A DNA stretch of 64,000 nt from contig CM060984.1 of assembly GCA_030765065.1 (NCBI GenBank), positions 99,925,488 through 99,989,487 on the forward strand, in the 5' to 3' direction. The translations under genes were made by a program, and so were the position numbers. The notes under the pieces were generated by a model. That model saw nothing but the letters and a program-made list of their open reading frames with translations. It did not search any database and had not been told where the DNA came from. This DNA is from Deroplatys truncata. Taxonomy: Eukaryota > Arthropoda > Insecta > Mantodea > Mantidae. This document shows, in pieces, positions 32,891 through 43,539 of this stretch (its first letter is position 1; each line of letters starts with the position of its first letter).

Positions 32891-33613
32891 AACATTATTC
32901 TTTAGCAACGAGCAATCATTGACTACATGCAACGAGTAAATTGTTTTATACTTAACTACGCTGCCAAGTGCTTCAGAGGTTTGCTCAGATACTGTATGGC
33001 AGTCACGTTTTATATAACTTGAAAGTAATTTTAGCATATTTCAGCAAAAGCGTTTCTGCCAAAAGCAGCTTTGTGATATAAATATGATCCTCAGACTAAA
33101 AGTGAGGGAAAATAACTTAAAGCTTAAACAGGACGTTTTTGCGGATAATGGACCTTTTTAAAACAACTTTACTTGCAGCAGCCATTACAGTTGTTCATAT
33201 TGCTATTTGTCATACTTAGAGAATTAAGAATTATTTGAGAAGAGAACTGTTGAAGTTATAATGTGGAGTTATATGTATAATTTCTTATTTCAGTTCTCTG
33301 TTATGAACAAGAGCTACCTAAGTTTTACATAACATAGTTTTATGCAATCACGTAACTATAAGAAGGCTGTTATGTAAATCGTATGTATTCAAATCGTATC
33401 TGGTTTTTTTTTTTATGTAATTCTTACCATTAAAATTTTGTCTAGAAGCAAAGCGTAAGAAACATATTGAAACAATAGATATATTATTCGTGTTTACGTT
33501 TTCGACATTCATTTTAATGGAATTGCTAATAAATAAACAACTAAATAAAGAAAAGCGTTGGAAACGTTTTCTATGAAATCATGATACAAAACTCTAATCC
33601 AAATAATCTTATT
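32891..33613. other. Unassigned sequence inside the left duplication unit
   Basis: About 720 bp, repeated at 38326-39053 in the right unit. No repeat family or coding signal recognised. Confidence 0.4.
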
Positions 33614-35107
33614 GCTTTCTCTACCACGTACATAGGTAGAGAAGGTATTACATTAAACCTAAAAATAGATATCTATATTTTACGGGAAATGCATGTTTTG
33701 GGGCACCTTGAATCCAAATAAAGCATTTATAGAAAAATGTCTGTGCGTGTATGTGTTTGTGAACAACCATAACTCAAAACGAAAAGTCGGATAATTACCT
33801 TACTTAGTATTTAGGTTCAGTATCTTCCAAAGATGGGACAGGAAGATTTTCAAGAAAATTCTCTCACCTCAAACTACATTTACATGGAACATGTTTCGAA
33901 AATACTAATTTTGTAAAAAATGGCTGTAACGATATTGATAAAAATGCACTATATTAAAGATATTTATATGAAAAATAAAACATATATCTTGAATTTTCTG
34001 GGAATAACCTGTGAAGTCCACTTTATTCGGAAGAAATTTTGTATAATCTTGTATAACTGACCAAGTGTTATAAATACCAGCGAGAAAACCTGTCTCCTAA
34101 GTTTTGGGCTGCTGATTTGGAAAGGGATTTGAGGAGAATAGGAATGGGGTCAGTATAGCAAAGATTTGAAACAAATGATAAAAACATATGGAAAGGTGTC
34201 AAAAGAAGACTGAGACATCAACCCACAGGAAATACAATCAGATTGTAAAATTAAACCTTCTCTCAGTCTAGCAAATGAAATAAAATTGAATTGAGGTAAA
34301 GAGGCATATATACTTAACTTAGGAAGCAAGAAAAGACCAGGAATGACATGGTTTAAACTCGGGGACAGGAGGGCACAGAAACTGACTGACGATTCTGGCA
34401 TTCTCTGATTTGGATGAGGACAGGGTACATAGTTTGACGGAATGTGCACAGTGGGAGAACCAGCGAACAATTAAACTCAAAGAAAAACTCGTAAGTCCGT
34501 CAAGAATGAGATTGCCATGCTGGGAGCTACTGCCTGACCAGAGGAACTGACAAAACATGGGAAATTTCTTGGCTAAAGTGAGCGAAGCTAGGTTAAATTT
34601 GTTCAGTTAGTCAAAGGTAATTTATTCCATTTTCCTTTTTCTTGTTGTTTTTGTTTTGTTTTCTTTTTCTGTAGTTTATTTTGTCACCATACTTTGTATC
34701 TTAAGTATGCATGTACGGTCAATTACCCATGCACTAAATACTTGTATAATAACTTCAGTAATTTGAAACCAATAAAGATATCTTATCTATCTAGTATACA
34801 AAAATGTAGCTTTCTTTAAAATATAAAATTTGTTTGAAATAACCTTTTTGTAGTATCAGCCACTTCTGAGATAACCATTTCCATTATTAATGGTTCGAAT
34901 TGTTCAATAGTTAGCCGTTCTTTTAAAGTCTTATCGACTTTCAGTTGTTTCTCACATATTATGGAAAGAGAATGGAATTTTAAGGCCAGGGTATAGCGTC
35001 CAGTTCTTAAACATTTGACTATTGCTGTTCTCTTTGTACCTATAACGAAATGTATATTGTAGCTATTTCTGCAAAGGTTTATTTGGATTAAAATGTAGTA
35101 GATAGAT
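33614..35107 (-). mobile_element. Family H copy split by a LINE tail
   Basis: An older-subtype minus copy in two pieces, 33614-34063 and 34794-35107, separated by a plus-oriented LINE 3' fragment. It starts CTTTCTCTACCACGTACATAGG; the second piece resumes CAAAAATGTAGCTTTC and runs to AAAATGTAGTAGATAG. Its own 5' terminus is lost and replaced by an unrelated stretch of about 75 bp (35108-35184). Confidence 0.75.
34064..34793 (+). mobile_element. LINE 3'-terminal fragment, left copy
   Basis: A 5'-truncated non-LTR element: C-terminal reverse-transcriptase-tail coding sequence to about 34550, then an AT-rich 3' UTR ending in AATAAAGATATCTTATCTATC. Compared with the right copy at 39525-40254 it has lost about 15 bp at the zinc-finger-like CPFC codons and has extra frame damage. 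It lies inside family H sequence. Confidence 0.75.
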
Positions 35108-35184
35108 GTCTGACCCCAGGCATTGGCTTGTACGTCTTGGGGTGTGTAAGTCCTACATAAGGAGGGTGAACAGGTGCACAAGAC

Positions 35185-35633
35185 TTTTTGTCTATTGCTT
35201 AACGTTTACCGGTTATGCAAGATTATACAACGGTTCTTCCGAATGAAGAGGACTTTCTAGGCTATTCCGAAACTTCAAGATATACATTTTATTTGTCATG
35301 TAAATATCTTTAATATATGGTATTTTAATAAACATCGTTAGAGCTTTTTCTTTTAGAAAATCAAAATTTTCAATAAGTGTTTCATATAAAGGGTAGTTGG
35401 GTAGGAGAATTTTCTTGAAAATCTTTGTGTCACATCCTTGGAAGATACTGAACTCAAATACCAATTTTCGTATTTATCCGACTTTTCGTTTTTGAGTTAT
35501 GCGGGTCACACACACATTCATAAGGGAATGCTTTCAAAAGTGCTTTATTTGTATTTCCGGTGAAATCTCGGTATCAAAATTTTGGATGGAATGCAATACC
35601 TTCTCTACCTACTACGTACGTGTTAGAGAAAGT
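35185..35633 (+). mobile_element. Family H copy, 5' half missing
   Basis: A plus fragment from TTTTTGTCTATTGCTTAACG to GTTAGAGAAAGT with A-run. The microsatellite has shrunk to CACACACACATTCAT. Its counterpart in the right unit is 40645-41121. Confidence 0.75.
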
Positions 35634-35930
35634 AAAAAGGGATACTATCTAAAAAAGTTTCTGTAAAATCCAGGCGTTCGAACTTGCCAAGCGGATCTAT
35701 TGAGAACGGTTCAAAAGAACATGATAAATACCAAAACATGCAACATGACAAAAGCTGCATATTTTCACTTATCAGTTCTGGAAATCTTATCTTTCCTGTA
35801 GGATAAGGATGGGGCAAACGAGCATTTCCTAGCAAATATAGGATGTTTGTTTCCTTTGTTTGTAGTCCCATTTCCGACATTGTGGTTTCTTAAAGTGCAC
35901 TGTGGCTGCAGCGCTCTAGGAATGATAAAA
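35634..35930. other. Unassigned sequence inside the left unit
   Basis: About 300 bp, duplicated at 41122-41403. No coding or repeat signal recognised. Confidence 0.4.
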
Positions 35931-35980
35931 AAATTGATATTCTACATTCACACGACTTTATCTAGCCTCTGTTGTTTATT
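35931..35980 (+). repeat. Family H 5'-end fragment
   Basis: AAATTGATATTCTACATTCACACGACTTTATCTAGCC...TTTATT is a 50-bp 5' end of an older plus copy, cut exactly where the next minus copy starts. The same junction occurs at 41418-41467. Confidence 0.65.
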
Positions 35981-36934
35981 ACTTTCTCTACTACGTATAG
36001 TAAGTAGGGGAAGTATTTATTCCGCCCAAGAATTCGATACCGAGTTTTCACCGGAAATACATGTTTTGAGACCCCCAGAATCCAAAAAAAAGCATTTTTA
36101 GAAACATGACCGTGTGTGTCTGTGTGTGTGTCTGTGAACAGCATAACTCAGAAACGAACAGTGATAAACACCAAACTTGGTATTTAGTTTCAGTATCTTC
36201 CAGAGATGGGACACGAAGGTTTCCAAGAAAATCCCTCCACCCCAGATTACCACTTTATATGGAACATTTTTCGAAAATTTTAATTTTCTCAAAAACGCCT
36301 CTAACGATTTTGATTAAAATATCATATATTTAAAATATTTTTATGACAAATGAAATGTATATTTTGAATTTTCTGGGACTGTCTCCAAAAGTATTCTTCA
36401 TTCTGAACGACTTTTGCATAACTGGTAAACCATAGGAGATAGACAAAATTTTACTACACAAAAAATGTAGATCGCGTTAAAATACACAATTTATGTTATA
36501 TACATTGTTTTGTTGAGTGAACCATTTTCGAGATATTGCTTGTTATTCCCTTAAATTTTTCAACACTTATTTTCTCAAATGGGAATTAGTTATTCATTTT
36601 TTTTTGTCTTGGTTATGCAAAGGGTATTAATCTGTTGCAAAGAGAATGGTGCTGCGCATAGCAACCAGTTATTAAGAGATATGCCTATGCTTAAAGGCTC
36701 CTGTATTTCTATATTGCCCTTGCAAATACAAAACAAGGGGAACATAGTACACCTTAAGCGATAGTCAAATATTTTTAGAACTGGTCGCTATGTGTAAAAT
36801 GTAATTCTCTTTGCATGTCAAAAGATCGTTTCTGCAAATGTTTATCTCGATTAATATGAAATAAATGAAGAATATGAGTTTGTAAAAATAGGTTGTATAA
36901 GTGTAGAGAAAGTCATGTGAGTGTAAGACATCAG
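35981..36934 (-). mobile_element. Family H hybrid copy between the duplication units
   Basis: A minus copy of about 954 bp. Its left part shares diagnostic spellings with the copy at 41468-42300 (GAAGGTTTCCAAGAAAAT, CTTTATATGGAAC, TTTTTATGACAAATGAAATG) and the same left flank. Its right part, from TATATTGCCCTTGCAAATAC onward, and its right flank match the outer copy at 29210-31945. This is what unequal crossing-over between two copies should leave. Confidence 0.85.
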
Positions 36935-37224
36935 CTTTTTTTCTTAACTATAGTAGCTTTTGTTTAAAATTTATCTGCAATTATTTCTTTTAAATAATCA
37001 GGCATCTTGTTAACACCAAAGTATATCTACAACAGCATTAAGAGATTGTTTTTATCGTTCTAAAATTTAATTTAGCTATCTTTAATAGTTTCTGAGAAAA
37101 CGACTCATTTATACCAGAAAATCTATTCATAGAAAAAGCAATTCAAAACAAAAATGGATAAAAAAACCTAGCATACATTTGCAAAGAAAGCAACCACATG
37201 GCTTGAGTACACAGACTTTGTCAT

Positions 37225-38098
37225 ACCTAGCGGTCTGGATGAATTAAAGGAACCACAGGAGGCTACAGGCCGCAGGTAGACAGGACAAGGCACGCGGTGG
37301 TACCTAACAGTTAAAGGCCTGAAGACCCGTCCCACTGCTTGGAGCTACCTAGAGGCGGCGATGAACGACCCATCGACCAAGCAGCCCTCTAGTGTCCCCG
37401 GGGCGTACTCTTTCCTTTGAGCAAGTATTTGTGCCATCTGCCCGGCACTGCCAAACGCTACGAAACCTAGAAGCACACTTAAAAGATGAGAAGGAAGCGG
37501 GATGAAAGGTAAAAGATGGAAAGGAAACCGACAAGGGAAAACTACAAAAAACCCAAGATCGGAGTGGGCGGTCGAGGGAATCGATTGCGCCGGGACGGCT
37601 GTAGACAAAGATTACAGCAAGTGGCTGGCTAAGTTAAGCAGCATCGAGCTCGCTCACCGACTGGTCGCTTGTCCGCTCAGGCGGTATACTCGGGCGACCT
37701 TTTCTGGCTCCTGTAATCTTTGTTTACAGCCGTCCCTGTGCGATATTGATTTCTTCGTCAACATCCGTGGACAAGTGGTACCGTGCTAGCCTCTAGTTCC
37801 CAAGGTCACGGGTTCAAACCCGGCGGAGGGCGATGGATATTTTCGGGCGTAAAAATCCTTAGCATGGCTTCCTTCGGAAGGGAAGTAAAGCCGGTGGTCC
37901 CGTGTCGTAGATTTACGGCACGTAAAGAACCTCAAGCCTGATAAAGAGGCCTCTGAGCAAAATTACCGATCTTTCACGCTAAGAACCATAGTAGTTAAAG
38001 AGCGTCCATAAATAAAACTCAATTTTAAGAGGGAATCGAACCCAGTGCCTCCCTTATGCGAACCTCACACGTTACCGAGGAGTCAACTCGCTCGGTGT
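37225..38098 (-). mobile_element. tRNA-headed SINE interrupted by another SINE
   Basis: The duplicate of 32225-32660. The body is 37225-37584 and the tRNA head resumes at 38029-38098, with GAGGGAATCGA present on both sides of the insertion. Confidence 0.8.
37585..38028 (+). mobile_element. SINE with conserved central domain, 11-bp TSD
   Basis: An insertion of 444 bp flanked by identical GAGGGAATCGA repeats (37574-37584 and 38029-38039), absent from the left unit. Order: an inverted-repeat 5' part (arms GGGACGGCTGTAGACAAAG and its complement near 37735, about 26 bp each with one mismatch), then a tRNA-like part with perfect B box GGGTTCAAACCC (37810-37821), then CTTCCTTCGGAAGGGAAGTA and GGTGGTCCCGTGTCG...ACGGCACGTAAAGAACC. 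The last block resembles one of the metazoan-wide conserved SINE central domains, from memory. The A-rich 3' end is AAATAAAACTCAATTTT. Part of the domain recurs at 52134-52300. Confidence 0.85.
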
Positions 38099-38189
38099 TT
38101 CATTTATGTAGGCAGCTTTAATTTCTGTGCTCATTGATTTTAGAAACAACTTCTGGTTTTTACTGATTTTCATCTGCAAACGCATTCAC

Positions 38190-38325
38190 ATTTATATTTC
38201 CAGATTCTGCGGAAGGCAGGGAATGATTCTAATTAAAGAAAAAATCCCCCACCCCACTCGGGAATTAAACACGGGAGCCAGAAAAGCCAGAACGCTGACC
38301 ATTCGACTACAGAGGCAGTCTCACA
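38190..38325 (-). mobile_element. tRNA-headed SINE fragment, TCGAGTGG family (duplicate)
   Basis: The right-unit counterpart of 32740-32890, nearly identical in spelling (GACCATTCGACTACAGAGGC on the plus strand). Confidence 0.65.
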
Positions 38326-39053
38326 AAACATTATTCTTTAGCAACGAGCAATCATTGACTACATGCAACGAGTAAATTGTTTTATACTTAACTACGCTGG
38401 TAAGTGCTTCAGAGTTTTGCTCAGTTACTGTATGGCAGTCACGTTTTATATAACTTGAAAGTAGTTTTAGCATATTTCAGCAAAAGCGTTTCTGCCAAAA
38501 GCAGCTTTGTGATATAAATATGATCCTCAGACTAAAAGTGAGGGAAAATAGCTAAAAGCTTATACAGGACGTTTTTGCGGATAATGGACCTTTTTAAAAC
38601 AACTTTACTTGCAGCAGCCATTACAGTTGTTCATATTGCTATTTGTCATACTTAGAGAATTAAGAATTATTTGAGAAGAGAACTGTTGAAATTATAATGT
38701 GGAGCTATAAGTATAATTTCTTATTTCAGTTCTCTGTTATGAACAAGAGCTATCTAAGTTTTACATAACACAGTTTTATCAATCACGTAACTATAAGAAC
38801 GCTGTTATGTAAATCGTATGTATTCAAATCGTATCTAAATGGTTTTTTACGTAATTCTTACATTATAATTTGTCTAGAAGCAAAGCGTAAGAAACATATT
38901 GAAACAATAGATATATTATTCGTGTTTACGTTTTCGACATTCATTTTAATGGAATTGCTAATAAATAAACAACTAAATAAAGAAAAGCGTATATGCCTTG
39001 GAAATGTTTTCTATGAAATCATGATACAAAACGATAATCCAAATAATCCTATT
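38326..39053. other. Unassigned sequence inside the right unit
   Basis: The counterpart of 32891-33613. Nothing recognised. Confidence 0.4.
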
Positions 39054-39524
39054 ACTTTCTCTACCACGTACATAGGTAGAGAAGGTATTAGATTCCACCT
39101 AAAAAATAGATACCTAGATTTTACGGGAAATGCATGATTTGGGGCACCTTGAATTCAAATAAAACATTTTTAAAAAAAGTTCTGTGTGCGTGTGTGTATA
39201 TCTGAACAACGTAACTCAAAACGAAAAGTCGGATAATTACCAAACTTAGTATTTAGGTTCAGTACCTTCCAAAGATGGGACAGGAAGATTTTCAAGAAAA
39301 TTCCCCCACCCCAAACTACATTTACATGGAACATTTTTCGAAAATATTAATTTTGTAAAAATGGCTCTAACGATTTCGATAAAAATGCCATATATTAAAG
39401 ATATTTATATGAAAAATAAAACATATATCTTGAATTTTCTGGGAATAACCTGTGAAGTCCACTTTATTCGGAAGAAATTTTGTATAATCTTGTATAACTG
39501 ACCAAATGTTATAAATACCAGCGA

Positions 39525-40254
39525 GAAAATCTGTCTCCTAAGTTTTGGGCAGCTGATTTGAAAAGGGGTTTGAGGAGAATAGGAATGGGGTCAGTATGAC
39601 AAAGAGCTGAAACAAATGACAAAAACATATGGAAAGGTGTCAAAAGAAGACTAAGAGACATCAACCAACAGGAAATAGAATCAGATTGTAAAATTAAACT
39701 TTCTCTCAGTCTAGCAAATGAAATAAAATTGAATTGGGGTAAAGACGCATATATACTTAACTTAGGAAGCAAGAAAAGACCAGGAATGACATGATTTAAA
39801 CTGGGGGGGGGGCTGGAGGGGACAGAAATTGACTGACGATTCTGGCAGGAGAAGCTGCCCATTCTGTAATTTGGATGAGGGCTGGGTACATATTTTGACG
39901 GAATGTGCACAGTGGGAGAACCAGCGAACAATTAAACTCAAAGAAAAACTCTTAAGTCCGGCCAGAATGAGATTGGCATTTTGGGCGCTACTGCCTGACC
40001 AGAGGAACTGGTAAAACATGGGCAATTTCTTGGCTAAAGTGCGCGAAGCTAGGTCAAATTTGTTCAGTTAGTCAAAGGCAATTTATCTCTATTTTCCTTT
40101 TTATCGTTATTTTGGTATTGTTTTCTTTTTCTGTAGTTTATTTTGTCACATACCTTGTATCTTAAATATGCATGTACGGTCAAGGACCCATGAACTAAAT
40201 ACTTGTATAATAACTTCAGTAATTTGAAACCAATAAAGATATCTTATCTATCTA
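39525..40254 (+). mobile_element. LINE 3'-terminal fragment, right copy
   Basis: The homologue of 34064-34793 and the better preserved of the two. Coding relic to 40014, then a 3' UTR rich in T and A ending CAATAAAGATATCTTATCTATC. The 5' truncation is typical of target-primed reverse transcription. Confidence 0.8.
39540..40014 (+). pseudogene. C-terminal part of a non-LTR reverse transcriptase polyprotein
   Basis: The relic starts SPKFWAADLKRGLRRIGMGS, continues KRRLRDINQQEIESDCKIK and ANEIKLNWGKDAYILNLGSK, and finishes with SCPFCNLDEGWVHILTECAQ, a C-x2-C-x8-H-x4-C zinc-knuckle-like motif found at the C-terminus of many non-LTR retrotransposon ORF2 proteins (zf-RVT-like). The terminal stop follows LLPDQRNW. 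The endonuclease and the reverse-transcriptase palm are absent through 5' truncation. A stop after PGMT, a poly-G run (39804-39812) with frame shift, and a stop after MGSV break the frame. Clade not assigned. Confidence 0.75.
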
Positions 40255-40644
40255 GTATACAAAAATGTAGCTTTCTTTAAAATATAAAATTTGTTTGAAA
40301 TAACCTTTTTGTGGTATCAGCCACTTCTGAGATAACCATTTCCATTATTAATGGTTCGAATTGTTCAATAGTTAGCCGTTCTTTTAAAGTCTTATCGATT
40401 TTCAGTTGTTTCTCACGATATTATGGAAAGAGAATGGAATTTTAAGGCCAGGGTATAGCGTCCAGTTCTTAAACATTTGACGATTGCTGTTCTCTTTGTA
40501 CCTATAACGAAATATATATTGTAGCTATTTCTGCAAAGGTTTATTTGGATTAAAATGTAGTAGATAGTTGTCTGACCCCAGGCATTGGCTTGTACGTCCT
40601 GGGGTGTGTAAGTCCTACATAAGGAGGGTGAACAGGTGCACAAG

Positions 40645-41121
40645 GCTTTTTGTCTATTGCTTAACGTTTACCGGTTATGCAAGATTATACAACGGTTCTT
40701 CCGAATGAAGAGGACTTTCTAGGCTATTCCCAGAAACTTCAAGATATACATTTTATTTGTCATGTAAATATCTTTAATATATGGTATTTTAATAAAAATC
40801 GTTAGAGCATTTTCTTTTAGAAAATCAAAATTTTCAATAAGTGTTTCATATAAAGGGTAGTTGGGGTAGGGGAATTTTCTTGCAAATGTTCGTGTCGCGT
40901 CCTTGGAAGATACTGAACTCAAATACCAATTTTGGTATTTATCCGACTTTTCGTTTTTAAGTTATGAGGGTCACACACACATACATAAGGGCATGCTTTC
41001 AATAGTGCTTTATTTGAATTCAGGGGGCCTCAACACATGTATTTCCGGTGAAATCTCGGTATCAAAATTTTGGATACAATGCAATACCTTCTCTAGCTAC
41101 TATATACGTGTTAGAGAAAGG
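40645..41121 (+). mobile_element. Family H copy, 5' half missing (duplicate)
   Basis: The counterpart of 35185-35633, ending GTTAGAGAAAGG plus A-run. It retains GAATTCAGGGGGCCTCAACACATG, which the left counterpart has lost. Confidence 0.75.
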
Positions 41122-41417
41122 AAAAAGGGATACTATCACAAAAAGTTTCAATAAAATCCAGCCGTTCGAACTTGCCAAGCGGATCTTTAGAGAACGGTTC
41201 AAAAGAACATGATAAATACCAAAACACGCAACATGACAAAAGCTGCATATTTTCATTATCAGTTCTGGAAATCTTATCTTTCTTGTAGGATAAGGATGGG
41301 GCAAACGAGCATCTCCTAGCAAATATAGGATGTTTGTTTCCTTTGTTTGTAGTCCCATTTCCGACATTGTGGTTTCTTAAAGTGCACTGTGGCTGCAGCG
41401 CTCTAGGAATGATAAAA

Positions 41418-41467
41418 AAATTGATATTCTACATTCACACGACTTTATCTAGCCTCTGTTGTTTATT
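41418..41467 (+). repeat. Family H 5'-end fragment (duplicate)
   Basis: The counterpart of 35931-35980 with the same junction to a minus copy. Confidence 0.65.
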
Positions 41468-42300
41468 ACTTTCTCTACTACGTATAGCAAGTAGGGGAAG
41501 TATTGTATTCCACCCAAACATTTGTTAGCGAGATTTCACCGGAAATACATGTTTTGAGGCCCCCTGAATCCAAAATAAGCATTTTTGGAAACATGTCCGT
41601 GTGTGTGTCTGTGAACAGCATAACTTGGAAACGAACAGTCAGATAAACACCAAACTTGGTATTTAGGTTCACTATCTTCCAAAGATGCGACACGAAGGTT
41701 TCCAAGAAAATACCCCCACCCCAAATTACCCTTTATATGGAACATTTTTCGAAAATTTTAATTTTCTCAAAAACGGTTCTAACGATTTTGATTAAAATAT
41801 CATATGTTTAAGATATTTTTATGACAAATGAAATGTATATCTTGAATTTTCTGGGAATGTCTCCAAAAGTATTCTTCATTGTGAACGACTTTTGCATAAC
41901 TGGTAAACCATGAGATAGAAAAAATTTTACTACACAAAAAATGTAGATCGCGTTAAAATACACAATTTATGTCATATACATTGTTTTGTTGAGTGAATCA
42001 TTTTCGAGCTATTGCTTGTTATTCCCTTAAACTTTCCAATACTTATACTTTTTCTCAAATTCGTTATTCATTTTTTTTGTCCTGGTAATGCAAAGAGAAT
42101 GGAATACTCCACATAGCAACCGGTTCTTAAAATATTTGTCTATCGCTTAAAGTCTACTAATTCCCCTTGCATCTACAAGAAAATTAGCAATAAGGTTAAC
42201 ATCTTGATATTTCGATTAGCATGATGCATATGCGGAATAAGTGTTTGTAAAAATAGTTTGTACAAGAGTAGAGAAAGTCATGTGAGTGTAACACATCAGA
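41468..42300 (-). mobile_element. Family H copy, full length, subtype B
   Basis: A complete minus copy of about 833 bp from ACTTTCTCTACTACGTATAG to AACACATCAGA. The homopolymer hotspot is unoccupied (TTCGTTATTCATTTTTTTTG), giving the empty site for the nested insertions. It is one inferred parent of the hybrid copy at 35981-36934. Confidence 0.85.
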
Positions 42301-42390
42301 CTTTTCACCATAATCTACTTCAAAACTTTTGTCAATAGAGCGTCATTTGTTTTGTTTACACTAACTTGAAAATTGTGTGTCAACAAAAAC

Positions 42391-43442
42391 ATGGAATTAA
42401 CTCGTGAAAATGTTCGTGCAATGATTTATTACTACTTTCGACGTGAATTATTAAGACAAGAGTGCATCGATCAACTAACTTCCGCATTTGGCGACGAAGC
42501 TCCATCCTTTGCGACTGTGAAACGCTGGTATAAAAAATTTAATCGTGGCCGACGTTCGCTCAATGATGAAGTTCGTGAAGGTCGTCCAAAATCAGTTGTT
42601 GTGCCAGAAAACATTGATACTGTACAAAAACTAATAATGAAAGATCGTCATCGATATATTGTGAGACTGAGGCAACCCTAGGCATTAGTTCCACCAGCAT
42701 ATATAAAATATTGCATGATTATTTAGCCGTGAAAAAGGTTTGCTCTCGTTGGATCCCACATGATTTGACGCAATCTCAAAAAGATGCTCGTGTCGATTGG
42801 TGTACAAAAATGCTCAAGAAATACAGTGGCAGTACCTCAAAAGACGTATATAAGATTATAACAGGTGACGAATCATGGATCTATGCGTATGAGCCGGAAC
42901 GTAAACAGCAGTCGACTGTATGGGTGTTTCAAGATGAAGCAAATCCAACAAAAGTTGTTCGCACTCGAAGCACTTCGAAGCAAATGGTCGCCTGCTTTTT
43001 CAGCAAAACTGGCTATGTGGCAACAGTGCCTTTATAGGAACGTAAAACGGTCAATGCCGAATGGTACACAACCATTTGTTTGCCAGAAGTCTTCGGTAAA
43101 GTAAGGAAAACCAACAAGAACCGTAGGATCGTTCTTCATCAAGACAATGCGAGCGCACACACATCTCGCAAAACAACAGGGTATTTGAAGGCTCAAAAAA
43201 TCGAATTGTTGGATCATCCGCCATACAGTCCTGATTTGGCACCCAATGACTTCTTTTTGTTCCCGAACATCAAGAATAAATTGCGAGGACAACGATTTTC
43301 GTCGGCAGAAGAAGCCGTTGATACCTTCAAAAACCATGTTTTGGAGGTGTCTCAAGAAGACTGGAATAAATGCTTTGACAAATGGTTCAAACGGATGCAA
43401 AAGTGTATTGATCATAAAGGAGAATGTTTTGAAAAACAATAA
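42391..43442 (+). pseudogene. mariner-like transposase, two lesions, catalytic residues kept
   Basis: Starting at 42391 the frame gives MELTRENVRAMIYYYFRREL, a helix-turn-helix region with FNRGRRSLNDEVREGRPKS, then after a one-base frameshift near 42660 the linker (KKVCSRWIPHDLTQSQKDAR) and the catalytic domain. GDESWIYAYEPE holds the first Asp, VLHQDNASAHTS the second, and HPPYSPDLAPNDFFLFP the third; 34 residues separate the second and third, so DD34D. The C-terminus ends CFEKQ at 43442. A TAG at 43035-43037 is a single in-frame nonsense codon. The length of about 350 codons is normal. It cannot make a full protein, but it is the least damaged transposase here. Clear terminal inverted repeats were not found. 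Confidence 0.9.
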
Positions 43443-43539
43443 AGCAGTTTTCAATCAGAAATTACTTTGTTTTAATTATTAGGCTCAAAATATAAATAGT
43501 GCCCTTCCTATGTACAAGGGGAGTAGATGAGAGTGACCC

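Larger units (their letters stand above)
31946..35980. repeat. Tandem segmental duplication, left unit
   Basis: About 4 kb of sequence between family H copies that is repeated, in the same order and orientation, at 36935-41467. Shared content: unassigned DNA, a CCGAGCG-headed SINE, a TCGAGTGG SINE, a family H copy split by a LINE tail, a plus family H fragment and a 5'-end fragment. The units differ by many substitutions and several indels, so this is not an assembly echo. The left unit has about 26-35 extra bp near 32217-32245. Confidence 0.9.
39054..40567 (-). mobile_element. Family H copy split by a LINE tail (duplicate)
   Basis: The right-unit counterpart of 33614-35107. Pieces are 39054-39524 and 40255-40567, with the same LINE insertion point, so the LINE predates the duplication. 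Confidence 0.75.
36935..41467. repeat. Tandem segmental duplication, right unit
   Basis: About 4.5 kb homologous to 31946-35980. The extra length is mainly a SINE of 444 bp (37585-38028). It lacks about 26-35 bp present in the left unit near 32217-32245; the missing segment is bounded by ATAC in the left unit. Confidence 0.9.

Noticed and set aside
36935..41467. Duplication as an assembly artefact
   Set aside because: The units differ by numerous substitutions, several indels and a SINE insertion with its own target duplication, so they are distinct loci.
43032..43454. 140-codon minus-strand frame
   Set aside because: It is antisense to the catalytic part of the second mariner, whose plus-strand motifs are unmistakable.
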